Origin: Phycisphaerales bacterium
GTDB lineage: Bacteria > Planctomycetota > Phycisphaerae > Phycisphaerales > JAGLTS01
Direction of reading: 5' to 3'
Assembly: GCA_023135165.1 (NCBI GenBank)
Contig: JAGLTS010000038.1
Location: forward strand, 1 to 64,000
DNA: 64,000 nt
Position 1 is the stretch's first letter; each line of letters starts with the position of its first letter. This document shows positions 35,408-47,293 of this stretch, piece after piece. The position numbers were made by a program, and so were the translations under genes. Below the pieces are notes generated by a model. That model ran no database searches. It was not told the DNA's origin and was given only the letters and a program-made list of their open reading frames with translations.

Positions 35408-36028
35408 ATGTCGCTACGTTTCGCATCATGCTCGATCGTGCTTGCCGCCTGTGCGCTGCTGACCGGCTGCGAGGAGGCCAACCAACTCCAGACCGCCAAG
35501 CAAGCCGGCTGGAATCACTACGGACTCGAGACCAGGACCATCGGCGAACCCGTCGCCTTGGCCTCTATCTCCGGCGATGAGAAGAACGTCATCGTCGAGG
35601 GGAAGATCGCTGAGGTCTGTTCTGGGAAGGGCTGCTGGATCACCGTCACCGACGGTGATGCGGAACTGTTTGTCCGGTTCCAGGACTACGGCTTCTTCGT
35701 GCCCCGCAATGCACAAGACCATCGCATGGTGATGAGAGGTTCCGCCGAGGAGGTCATCACAACCGTCGAGCAGTTGCAGGAGCAAGCCCGGAATGCGGGC
35801 AGGACTGAAGAGGAGATCGCCGCGATCACTGAGGAACGCCGTACGGTGATGTTCATGGCGGACTCGGTCTACATCGAAGGCGATGATCTCGACGAACTGT
35901 ACAAGCCCGGCGATGAGATGGACCCTGACCACAAGCACCGCGGGCCGGACGGGGAAGAAGACGATCATGAGGAAGGCGAGGAGGACGAACACGCGGAAGG
36001 CGAAGACACCGACGAAACGGGCGGGTGA
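35408..36028 (+). CDS. DUF4920-type lipoprotein with acidic tail
   Basis: Predicted lipoprotein of 206 residues. The signal sequence ends LLTGC (lipobox, Cys about 18). The mature part carries a DUF4920-like OB-fold block, GKIAEVCSGKGCWITV, in which the two Cys may bind metal or form a redox pair, and RFQDYGFFVP. The C-terminal 35 residues are nearly all Asp, Glu, Gly and His. The acidic, His-containing tail suggests metal binding. ATG 35408 has AAGGAA upstream. It precedes the ferredoxin-type genes on the same strand, 133 bases away, so a role in redox or metal handling is possible. Confidence 0.78.
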   Translation: MSLRFASCSIVLAACALLTGCEEANQLQTAKQAGWNHYGLETRTIGEPVALASISGDEKNVIVEGKIAEVCSGKGCWITVTDGDAELFVRFQDYGFFVPRNAQDHRMVMRGSAEEVITTVEQLQEQARNAGRTEEEIAAITEERRTVMFMADSVYIEGDDLDELYKPGDEMDPDHKHRGPDGEEDDHEEGEEDEHAEGEDTDETGG

Positions 36029-36161
36029 AGCGGTCGTGTAGTCAGCACTTGACGTACGGATGATGCACATCGGGCCGAGGACGGCCCGGCTCCGCTTGTT
36101 GCCGAATCGTCCGCCGCTGCCGTACTTCGACCTCCGGTCTGGATAGCAGGAAGTTCATGTG

Positions 36162-36785
36162 ATGGCCGGTTACTCGCGTCGTCAGGTCTGTTCGATGCTC
36201 GGCGGGTTGGCGCTGGGTGGCGTACTCGGCGGTGTCTGCCGAATCACGGGCGCAGGGGTCGGCCTCGCTGATGCGATCCTTCCACCCGGAGCGGGGTCGG
36301 AGGCTGATTTCCTCGCTGCGTGCATTCGATGTGGGCAGTGTGTGCAAGCGTGCCCCTACGACACACTGACGCTGGCGGGTCTGCTCGACGGCGCATCGAG
36401 CGGCGCGCCGTACGCCGATGATCTGCGTCATCGGCCGTGCCGGTTGTGCCGCAATGATGACGAGCCGCTGTGCATCGCTGCGTGTCCGACCAACTCGCTC
36501 ATGCCCGTGGCGGGGTGGAAGGACATCCGGATGGGTGTCGCGGTCATCGACACGCAGACGTGTCTGCCATACCTGGGGAGGCGTTGTCACACATGCTGGC
36601 AAGCATGTCCGGTGAGGGATGAAGCGATCCACCACGATGAGTGGGGACGCCCGTTCGTGAACGAAGCCGGTTGCCTGGGCTGCGGGATCTGCGAAGCTGT
36701 CTGTCCGACGAGGGAAAGCTCGATCGTTGTGAAGCGGCTACCTGTTCGCACGGACACGAACACAACTGCGGGTGCCGGCGCATGA
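36162..36785 (+). CDS. NapG/MauM-type periplasmic ferredoxin, four 4Fe-4S clusters
   Basis: Electron-transfer protein of 207 residues. The start MAGYSRRQVCSMLGGLALGG is a twin-arginine-like export signal. Four Cys clusters are visible: CIRCGQCVQACP, CRLC...CIAACP, CHTCWQACP and CLGCGICEAVCP. This matches NapG/MauM proteins that pass electrons from a membrane NapH-like partner. ATG 36162 has AGGAA nine bases upstream; a GTG directly before it is also possible. Its stop codon overlaps the next start as ATGA, so the two are translationally coupled. No NapA/NapB reductase is nearby, so the terminal acceptor is unknown. Confidence 0.88.
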   Translation: MAGYSRRQVCSMLGGLALGGVLGGVCRITGAGVGLADAILPPGAGSEADFLAACIRCGQCVQACPYDTLTLAGLLDGASSGAPYADDLRHRPCRLCRNDDEPLCIAACPTNSLMPVAGWKDIRMGVAVIDTQTCLPYLGRRCHTCWQACPVRDEAIHHDEWGRPFVNEAGCLGCGICEAVCPTRESSIVVKRLPVRTDTNTTAGAGA

Positions 36786-37618
36786 TGAAGTGGACCAAGC
36801 GCATCCGCCGTTGGACATGGGCGCACCGGCTCACTGCGCTTGCGTTTCTTGCGCTGCTGATTCTGGGCAGCCTCGACTCGGTCACATGGTTCCGCGGTTC
36901 CGCATCGGGAACGACACTGCTGAACGTCATCCCGTTCACCGATCCGCTGGCGATGCTTGAAGCGACGATCGCATCACGCCAACTCCACATCCAGGCGATG
37001 ATCGGCGCGGGCATTCTCCTGGTTGCCGCAGCGCTGCTCGGCCCGATCTTCTGCGGGTGGGTCTGTCCGCTCGGCCTGATGCTGGATGTGATCGCCTCAC
37101 TCCGCGCGTTCACATGGCGCCGACTTGGCGGGCGGCGACTGCCCCCGATACCCAAGCCTGCCCGCATCGAGGTCAAGTTCGCGATTCTTGGGCTTGTACT
37201 CGGGTTCGCGCTTTTCGGCAGGCTACCGCTCTTTCAGATTCTCTCCCCGATCAACATTCTGGCGAGCGGCGTGATCTTCCCCGCCGATGTGGGGTTGGTC
37301 ATCGTGGCGATCATTATCGTGGTGGAATTGGTTCGGCCTCGCATCTGGTGCAGAACGCTCTGCCCGCTCGGCGCGCTGTACAGTCTAGTCGGCCGATTCA
37401 GTCTGCTGCGCGTGCGCATCAACGCGGATCTTGAAGCGCCGAAGCTCTGCGGCCAGTGCGTTCGCCGATGTCCGATGGCGGTCCCGATCACCGATCAGTA
37501 CATCGCCGAGTCTAAGCGCAGCATCGATCATCCGAACTGCACACGCTGCGGCGAGTGCATCGACGACTGCCCGCGCGGCGTGCTGACACTGGGTTTTCGC
37601 AGCAGGCGAGCGGAATAG
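36782..37618 (+). CDS. NapH/MauN-type polyferredoxin membrane protein
   Basis: Membrane quinol-oxidising-type partner of the upstream ferredoxin, 278 residues. About four or five membrane helices are visible. Two conserved membrane-boundary motifs, FCGWVCPLG and WCRTLCPLGAL, are hallmarks of the NapH/MauN/NosR group. The C-terminal part has two 4Fe-4S motifs, CGQCVRRCP and CTRCGECIDDCP. The ATG overlaps the stop of the upstream gene by four bases. The pair probably moves electrons from the quinone pool to the periplasm. Confidence 0.9.
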   Translation: MMKWTKRIRRWTWAHRLTALAFLALLILGSLDSVTWFRGSASGTTLLNVIPFTDPLAMLEATIASRQLHIQAMIGAGILLVAAALLGPIFCGWVCPLGLMLDVIASLRAFTWRRLGGRRLPPIPKPARIEVKFAILGLVLGFALFGRLPLFQILSPINILASGVIFPADVGLVIVAIIIVVELVRPRIWCRTLCPLGALYSLVGRFSLLRVRINADLEAPKLCGQCVRRCPMAVPITDQYIAESKRSIDHPNCTRCGECIDDCPRGVLTLGFRSRRAE

Positions 37619-37737
37619 CAGCGCCAGCCGTGGCGATACGTCTTGCTCGCCAATGCACAAGACATGACAGACGTGTCCACTGTCGTCATGATTGATGCTG
37701 CGTTGATGTCTGACAGTCCGCCCGGAGGGTTATGCCA

Positions 37738-38094
37738 ATGCTTGTCGTCAATACTGAGTACATTCCCGGATACGAGGTCGTCGAGGTCAAAGGCCTCGTC
37801 CAGGGCAACACGATCCGCGCCAAACACGTCGGCCGAGACATCGGCGCGAGCCTGAAGAACCTTGTCGGCGGCGAACTCAAAGGGTACACCGAGCTGCTGA
37901 CCGAAGCACGGCGAGAGGCGCTGGAGCGCATGCTCAGCCAGGCTGAACAGCTCGGCGCTAATGCTGTCGTCAACGTGCGATTCACGACCTCATCGATTGC
38001 AGGCGGCGCTGCGGAACTGTACGCATACGGCACGGCGGTCATCGCGCGGGCGGACGGCGCACCGGCGAGCGAGCCGAGTACACCCAGCATCTGA
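37738..38094 (+). CDS. YbjQ/UPF0145 family protein
   Basis: Small cytoplasmic protein of 118 residues in the heavy-metal-binding-like YbjQ family. The signature VVNTEYIPGYEVVEVKGLVQG and the later QAEQLGANAVVNVRF are typical; it probably forms ring-like pentamers as other YbjQ proteins do. GGAGG stands about ten bases before ATG 37738 but only three before ATG 37732, so 37738 is chosen. The function of the family is unknown. A second, membrane-anchored homologue follows 22 bases later. Confidence 0.88.
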   Translation: MLVVNTEYIPGYEVVEVKGLVQGNTIRAKHVGRDIGASLKNLVGGELKGYTELLTEARREALERMLSQAEQLGANAVVNVRFTTSSIAGGAAELYAYGTAVIARADGAPASEPSTPSI

Positions 38095-38115
38095 CGAACC
38101 AGAGGAGGAACTGCC

Positions 38116-38604
38116 ATGGATGCCATCATTCGCGTCGCAGCGCAGTTCATCATGACGATCCTGGGCCTGTTGCTCGGCGTGATCTTCGGCATCCCGCGCG
38201 AGCGGGCCCATCTGCGAGAACTCGATCAGCGGGAAGCCGCGACGGCGCAATTTTCCGTGACCGACATCAAGGCGCTGCCGGCCGGGATCGTACCCGCGGG
38301 CGGCTCGCTGGTGATCGGTCAGGTCGTAATCGGCTCGGACTACCTCAAGACGTTCCTCTCGCGCTTCCGCAACATCTTCGGCGGCGAGATGCGGTCGTTC
38401 GAACTGATGCTGACGCGCGCCCGGCGCGAGGCTCGCCTGCGCATGATCGACCAGGCGCAACGGATGGGCGCGACGGCGGTCGTCAACATGCGCATCGAAA
38501 CGTCGCGCATCGGACAGGCGACACGGCGAGGCGGCAACCCGATGGCTGAGGTGCTTTGCTATGGCACGGCAATCGTGCCCAGCCGCGGCGGCGAGGTGAT
38601 GTGA
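38116..38604 (+). CDS. Membrane-anchored YbjQ-like protein
   Basis: Protein of 162 residues with an N-terminal membrane helix (FIMTILGLLLGVIFGI) and a YbjQ-like domain (VTDIKALPAGIVP ... MIDQAQRMGATAVVNMRIETS). It is a paralogue of the preceding gene, with the same order of motifs. AGAGGAGG precedes ATG 38116. The stop overlaps the next start in TGATG, which indicates coupling with the PrsW-like gene. Combined, the three genes look like one operon. Confidence 0.85.
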   Translation: MDAIIRVAAQFIMTILGLLLGVIFGIPRERAHLRELDQREAATAQFSVTDIKALPAGIVPAGGSLVIGQVVIGSDYLKTFLSRFRNIFGGEMRSFELMLTRARREARLRMIDQAQRMGATAVVNMRIETSRIGQATRRGGNPMAEVLCYGTAIVPSRGGEVM

Positions 38605-39386
38605 TGCCCGATCCGGTCGATCACAGACCGGGGATCGAACACGAACCGGTGTATCACAACACGGAGGAGGACCGTGCCCGCCGCGCAGTCGGTGCGGATG
38701 AGTTGGGCATGGAGCCTGCCCGTTCTTCGACGGTCCATCACGAATCGGCCGATGCGCTCGCGGCGGTGGGTGATGAGCCGGCACTGCGCGGCATGCCGAT
38801 CGACCATACGAAGCTGACGACATTCGGCGATGTCTACCTCACCAGGCGGTTGTGTACGCCGATACGCCGGCAATGGTCGGTCATGCTCGTCGCGGCGATC
38901 GCATCAGGCCCGTTTGCCATCCTCGGGGCGCTCTGGGATGGGTTCGGGGGACAGGGCGGACTGGCGCACATCATCGTCATCTGCGCGTTCGCACCGCTCG
39001 TGGAGGAGATGCTCAAGGTCGCCGGCGTTCTGTATCTCGCGGAACGTCGACCCTGGCTCGTACCTGCAGCATGGGCGATCCCCGTCGTCGCGGCGTGCAG
39101 CGGAGCGGTCTTCGCGGTGATCGAGAACTGGCTGTACCTGTCGGTGTATCTCGACCATCCATCACAGGCAGTCATCGCGTGGCGATGGTCCATGTGCACT
39201 GCCCTACACGTCGGCTGCTCGCTCATCGCGGGGCTTGGTGTGCGGCGGATGTGGATCGTCACGACGCGCACGCTCCATACGCCGACCGTCTCGCTCGCAA
39301 GCCCGCTGCTCATCACCGCGGTGCTGATCCACGGCCTGTACAACGCAGGCGCGATGCTCTTCACATCCATCAGCGCGCCTTTCTAG
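38604..39386 (+). CDS. PrsW-family intramembrane metalloprotease-like protein
   Basis: Integral membrane protein of 260 residues with a polar N-terminus (1-85) and about six helices. The PrsW motifs are visible: PLVEEMLK (E134, E135), FAVIENWLY (E174, N175), and two late histidines in CTALHVGCS and LIHGLYNAG. PrsW-type proteases cleave anti-sigma factors or membrane proteins. The coupled YbjQ-like genes could be substrates, regulators or partners; this is inference. The start ATG 38604 overlaps the preceding stop. Confidence 0.82.
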   Translation: MPDPVDHRPGIEHEPVYHNTEEDRARRAVGADELGMEPARSSTVHHESADALAAVGDEPALRGMPIDHTKLTTFGDVYLTRRLCTPIRRQWSVMLVAAIASGPFAILGALWDGFGGQGGLAHIIVICAFAPLVEEMLKVAGVLYLAERRPWLVPAAWAIPVVAACSGAVFAVIENWLYLSVYLDHPSQAVIAWRWSMCTALHVGCSLIAGLGVRRMWIVTTRTLHTPTVSLASPLLITAVLIHGLYNAGAMLFTSISAPF

Positions 39387-39430
39387 CGCCGCCGCCCCAC
39401 CACAACCGGTGATCGCCCTACGATGTGTCA

Positions 39431-40255
39431 ATGACCACATCGCTGTCATTGTGCGTTCTTGGAAGCGGGTCCGGCGGGAACTGCTCGGCACTCGTTCTGC
39501 ACGGCTCCGCCACACGCCGCGTTGTGCTCATCGACATCGGCCTCACGCCGCGCCAGACAAGGCTGCGCCTCGCGCGTGTCGGTCTCGATCTCAGCGATGT
39601 GACCGATGCCCTGCTCACACACCTGGACACGGACCACTTCTGCCCGACTTGGCGGAACCTGTTGCCGAGCAACGTCACGCTGCACATCCATCACAGACAC
39701 ATGCGCCGGGCGGAGCGCGACGGCTGCCTGTATCACGAAACGCTTCCCTTTGACGATGACTTCGATCTGCACGGCTGCGCCGTGTCGCCATTTGTCGTCT
39801 CACACGACCGGCTCGGGGCTGTCGCCTTTCGTTTCCAGGCCAAGGACGGAACGCTCGGCTTCATCACCGACTGCGGCAACGTCAGTGATGCAATGATCGA
39901 TCACTTTCGTAGCATTGACATCTTGGCGATCGAGTCGAACTACGATGCGCAAATGGAGGCCCAGTCCGGCAGGCCAGCGTTCCTGATCCAGCGCATCACC
40001 GGCGGCTCGGGGCATCTCTCCAACGAGCAGGCGCGCGATGCGGTCAGGCGCATCGCCCCGACGCGCGAGGTCGTGCTACTGCACCTGTCACGGCAGTGCA
40101 ACCACCCGGCTTACGTCGAACCGCTGTATCAAGACGACGGCCTGGTGGGTCGGCTCGTCCTCAGCAATCAGCGTGAACCGGCGCGCTGGGTGCATCTGGA
40201 CCCCGCTGCGGCGAAACGCGACGGCTCGCTGCTGGAACCACACATGTACTCGTGA
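39431..40255 (+). CDS. Metallo-beta-lactamase-fold hydrolase, variant active site (paralogue 1)
   Basis: Protein of 274 residues related to the YycJ/WalJ group of MBL-fold nucleases. The opening SLCVLGSGSGGNCS and later TDCGNVSD and LAIESNYD are typical. The metal motif reads LLTHLDTDHF (H64, D66, D68, H69): the second His of the usual HxHxDH is Asp. A similar gene at 42278 shares this change. The start could be a GTG six bases earlier. The gene is convergent with the CYTH-domain gene. Confidence 0.87.
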   Translation: MTTSLSLCVLGSGSGGNCSALVLHGSATRRVVLIDIGLTPRQTRLRLARVGLDLSDVTDALLTHLDTDHFCPTWRNLLPSNVTLHIHHRHMRRAERDGCLYHETLPFDDDFDLHGCAVSPFVVSHDRLGAVAFRFQAKDGTLGFITDCGNVSDAMIDHFRSIDILAIESNYDAQMEAQSGRPAFLIQRITGGSGHLSNEQARDAVRRIAPTREVVLLHLSRQCNHPAYVEPLYQDDGLVGRLVLSNQREPARWVHLDPAAAKRDGSLLEPHMYS

Positions 40256-40326
40256 TCGTGCAAATATGAAAACGCGAAAAACGTGTTCGGTGCGTTTGGC
40301 TGCGACCCGAAGGGGAGCGCTTGCGC

Positions 40327-40857
40327 CTACTCCGACGCGCCACCCTGATCGGCTGCCTCCGCGGCGACAAGGTCGGCGTAGCTGCAACTGATCAGCTCAC
40401 CCATGATCGGGCCGAAGGCGTCACGCAGGTCGGCGATGCGCCGATGGCACGTCTGCACGTCGTTGTCATCATCCACGAGCGCTTCAAACTCGATGAACCT
40501 GCCCAGGCGGTCCACCTCGTCGAGATGGATTCGCACATTATCGAGCATCCAAAGCTCACGGTTCTTCTCGACGACGACATACGTGGGCAACGGCTGCGTG
40601 CCGAAGCGCGTGAGCGCCTGCTGCTCATCGTAGATCTTGAAGTGGCTCATGCGAGGTTCAGCGCGGTCCGGACGATGGTAGAAGATCCACTCGGTCGGCT
40701 CACCCTCGGTCTCGCGGCGTTTGAGCCTGCCGCTGGTCAGGCGGAAGTACGTGTCGCGCTGGCGGAGCAGGCGAATGCGCTTGGCGCCGAGGCGTCGGCA
40801 CTGCGCCCTGGCAATGTCCAAGTCCCGGATCTCGGCTTTGAGTTCGATGTTCTGCAT
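40327..40857 (-). CDS. CYTH-domain protein (CyaB/ThTPase-like)
   Basis: Protein of 176 residues with the N-terminal ExExK-like motif in NIELKAEIRD, RRLGAKRIRLLRQRDTYF, and later acidic beta strands (RFIEFEALVDDD). The family includes class IV adenylate cyclases and thiamine triphosphatases, which bind triphosphates with divalent metals in a tunnel fold. Length fits the CyaB-like group. The substrate is not certain. It lies alone between convergent genes. Confidence 0.87.
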   Translation of the reverse strand: MQNIELKAEIRDLDIARAQCRRLGAKRIRLLRQRDTYFRLTSGRLKRRETEGEPTEWIFYHRPDRAEPRMSHFKIYDEQQALTRFGTQPLPTYVVVEKNRELWMLDNVRIHLDEVDRLGRFIEFEALVDDDNDVQTCHRRIADLRDAFGPIMGELISCSYADLVAAEAADQGGASE

Positions 40858-41041
40858 GGGGTCGGCCGGCTGGGAGGGCTTGAAACAGCGCGCGTCCTTG
40901 ACAGCTTATCGGCAGGTGGGCCGGGCGTGTTGACGTGGGTCTCCCGTTCCGCAATCCGTTTCGCCGATGGGCTTGCCCATCCCGCTGCTGCGGCTTGTCC
41001 TGCCAATCGCGCCGCCTCCATGCTGAAGCCCTGGGCGTTGG

Positions 41042-42058
41042 TCAGATTCGTTCCCCCGGTGCCCACCCCAGCTTGGACAAGCACTGATGCAGCGAACACA
41101 GCGTCTCCACCTCGTTCTTGTCGAGCCGCCGGTCGTCGATGCACTGAGAGATGACGGCTGCGAAGGCCCTGCCGTGCAAGCTGCGGATCTGCTCAGGATG
41201 GAGATTGAGCTCCCGTTGTTTCCGGGCCATATACTCCATCTCCTCCCTCGTGATCTTGAGATCGGCTAGCACCGACTTGAGCGACTCCCAATACTCCGCA
41301 AGACCTGCCCTCTCGGCCGGACTTACGTGTTCGGCAACTCGGTCCGCCGCTGTGGTCGTAGAAGGGGCAGTCTCACGCGGCATTCCAATGCGCGATTTCG
41401 GACGCGCTCCGCACTTCAGCCCCTGCACAACACTCGCCGGAAGCGGTGCGTTGTTGAAGCTCTGGATGAACTTGTACTTCTTGAGACGACCGAGATCGCC
41501 AAACGTGCGGACGCCTCGCTCGTCGATCGTCTGAAGGTAGATGGGCCACAAGGCAGCGGCGGCTGACGCATCGGTACCAGCCTGATGCGCCCCAGAGTAC
41601 TCCACACCATGCTCGCGACAGGCATCGGCGAGTGAACAACGACTCCCGAGGCCCAGCATCGGACGCAGGTACATCAGACAAAGATGTGGGGGCGTGCACG
41701 ATGCACCGGCGAGCGAAAGCTCGTACTCCAGGAATCGCATGTCGAAGTACACGTTGTACGCAGCCACGACACAGCCCGAGAGAGTCCGCGCCAGGTCACC
41801 CGCAATCTCATCGAAACGTGGTGCGTCTCTCACATCGCTGTCGGTGATTCCGTGAATCTCCGTTGCCGCGACGCGCCGGCAAGGATTGATCAACGTGTCG
41901 AAGACCAGTCGGGGTTCTTCACCGGGATCGATCCGTACCACGGATACCTCGATGATCCGGTCGGCGCCGGCACTCAACCCGGTCGTTTCACAGTCAAAGA
42001 CGGCCAGCGGAGTCTCGCTGATCGCTTCCTGAGTCACTGCACTTACTTCAGTTGCCAT
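41042..42058 (-). CDS. DnaQ-like DEDDh exonuclease with TerB-like C-terminus
   Basis: Protein of 338 residues. The N-terminal 3'-5' exonuclease domain has FDCETTGL (D22, E24), EIHGITDSDV, AAYNVYFDMRFLEYE and HQAGTDASAAA, giving a full DEDDh set. The C-terminal part is helical and ends LHGRAFAAVISQCIDDRRLDKNEVETL, similar to TerB-like domains. This is not a normal polymerase III epsilon subunit, and may be an accessory repair or nucleic-acid-stress nuclease. ATG 42058 has an excellent GGAGG upstream. Confidence 0.85.
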   Translation of the reverse strand: MATEVSAVTQEAISETPLAVFDCETTGLSAGADRIIEVSVVRIDPGEEPRLVFDTLINPCRRVAATEIHGITDSDVRDAPRFDEIAGDLARTLSGCVVAAYNVYFDMRFLEYELSLAGASCTPPHLCLMYLRPMLGLGSRCSLADACREHGVEYSGAHQAGTDASAAAALWPIYLQTIDERGVRTFGDLGRLKKYKFIQSFNNAPLPASVVQGLKCGARPKSRIGMPRETAPSTTTAADRVAEHVSPAERAGLAEYWESLKSVLADLKITREEMEYMARKQRELNLHPEQIRSLHGRAFAAVISQCIDDRRLDKNEVETLCSLHQCLSKLGWAPGERI

Positions 42059-42277
42059 GCTGCACCTCCCAGAATCACCACTCCCGCGAACCACCAAGCA
42101 TGTTATCAGATCCGGTTGGCTCTGACTCGACCATTGGCCACCGGTGCGCGGCTATATCGACCCTCTGTCACGGGATACTCTCGGGATTCTCGAAGATACC
42201 CCTCAGTGAGGGGGGATGCTTGCCCGCAGCTTGGCCTTGTTCTTGCGGCATCCGTCCCTCCTCGTAAGAATGATGTG

Positions 42278-46072
<3,795 letters not shown>

Positions 46073-46073
<1 letters not shown>

Positions 46074-47293
46074 CACCGCGCATCCAGTGTTTGGAAGTAC
46101 CTGCGAACCGCATCCAGTCGCCGTTTTCGCAGGTGTGCCGCCTCAAGTGTCTTCTCTTGCTCGGGATTCACACTACTGAACAGCGATTCGTAGCCGAAAA
46201 GCGCGATACCCGTCGCGCCGGCCTCGCGCGCGATGCGCATTTGCGCCACGAGCGCCTCGGGCGAATCGTGCTTATACACGCCGATACCTGGCGCCATCGC
46301 GACTGAGCCTCGCACAGCCAACACGCCCTCCAGCTCACGCGCGAAAAGCGCAGGGTCATCCGTGTAGAGCATCGGCAGCGCGAGGTCGAGCAGCCCCTCG
46401 TCGATCCATGCTGGGTAGTTTTGCAGGTATCGTGATTTTCCAACAAGCGGATCGCGCCACACCGCTGCGGAGAAGATGATCCGCGGCCGTTCCGCTTTCA
46501 CAGCAGCGCGCATCGAACGGACAAGCTCGGTGATTCGTGTGCGGATGAACAGGCGATAAGCAACGGCGTGACCTGACGCGTTCAGCCCGGTCGCTCGGCG
46601 AAAGACCCTGTGCGAGAGCGCATCGGCGGGGTATTGGGCGTCCGAGGCGTCGTCTGGAATGAACCGGACATAGTCAAGGTGCAAGCCGTCGATCGGATAT
46701 CGCCGTGCGATGTCGCGCGCCACGCTGCGGATGTGGCTTTGCACATCTCGGCGGAGCGGGTTCACTGTGACGTAGTGGTCGCTGAGCGGTTGGGGGTCGC
46801 CGCGGGCATCGAGCAACCGCCAAGCCGGGTGCGTGTGGTACGGATGCTGACGATCCTTGGGTGGCACGGTTCCTCTCCACAGGGGCATGACGTTGAACCA
46901 TGCGTGCAGGCGTATGCCGCGCCGGTGCGCAGCGGTGCATGCGAGCGCGAGCGGATCGAAGTCAGGCTCGGTCACCCCGGCGGGGAGGTCTCTGAGCAGC
47001 TCCTCACCCCACGGCTCAAGGTCGCTGCGGTAGAAGGCATCCGCTTGTCCTCGCACTTGGAAAAAAAGATCCGTGATGCCGAGCGCGTGCGCGTTCTCGA
47101 TGATCGTGAGCACATCGCGCTGCGTGCGGTAGTCCCAGCGTGTGACCCATAGCCCGCGCATGTCGGTAAGCGATCGACTGGGCAACGGCGTCAGATGGGC
47201 GACTGCCTCGGCCCTGTGCGCGTAGCCCACATCGCAACTGAGACCTGCGAGCAAAATGACCAGGATCATGAGCGGTGCCAGAGCGCGGTTCAT
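46073..47293 (-). CDS. GHL10-family glycoside hydrolase-like protein (YngK-like)
   Basis: Exported protein of 406 residues with signal sequence APLMILVILLAGLSC that may make it a lipoprotein. The body is a TIM-barrel-like GHL10 (PF02638) domain: RGLWVTRWDYRTQRDVLTI near the start, LFFQVRGQADAFYRSDLEPW, LHAWFNVMPLW, YPIDGLHLDYVRF, and DLALPMLYTDDP. These features are shared with YngK. Catalytic acids are plausibly in HLDYVRF. Substrate is not established in the family; its link to an uptake symporter and MurQ suggests a cell-wall glycan. ATG 47293 overlaps the symporter stop by four bases. Confidence 0.85.

Noticed and set aside
36162-37618. Complete periplasmic nitrate reductase operon
   Set aside because: Only NapG/NapH-like genes are present; NapA, NapB and NapD are missing from the window.
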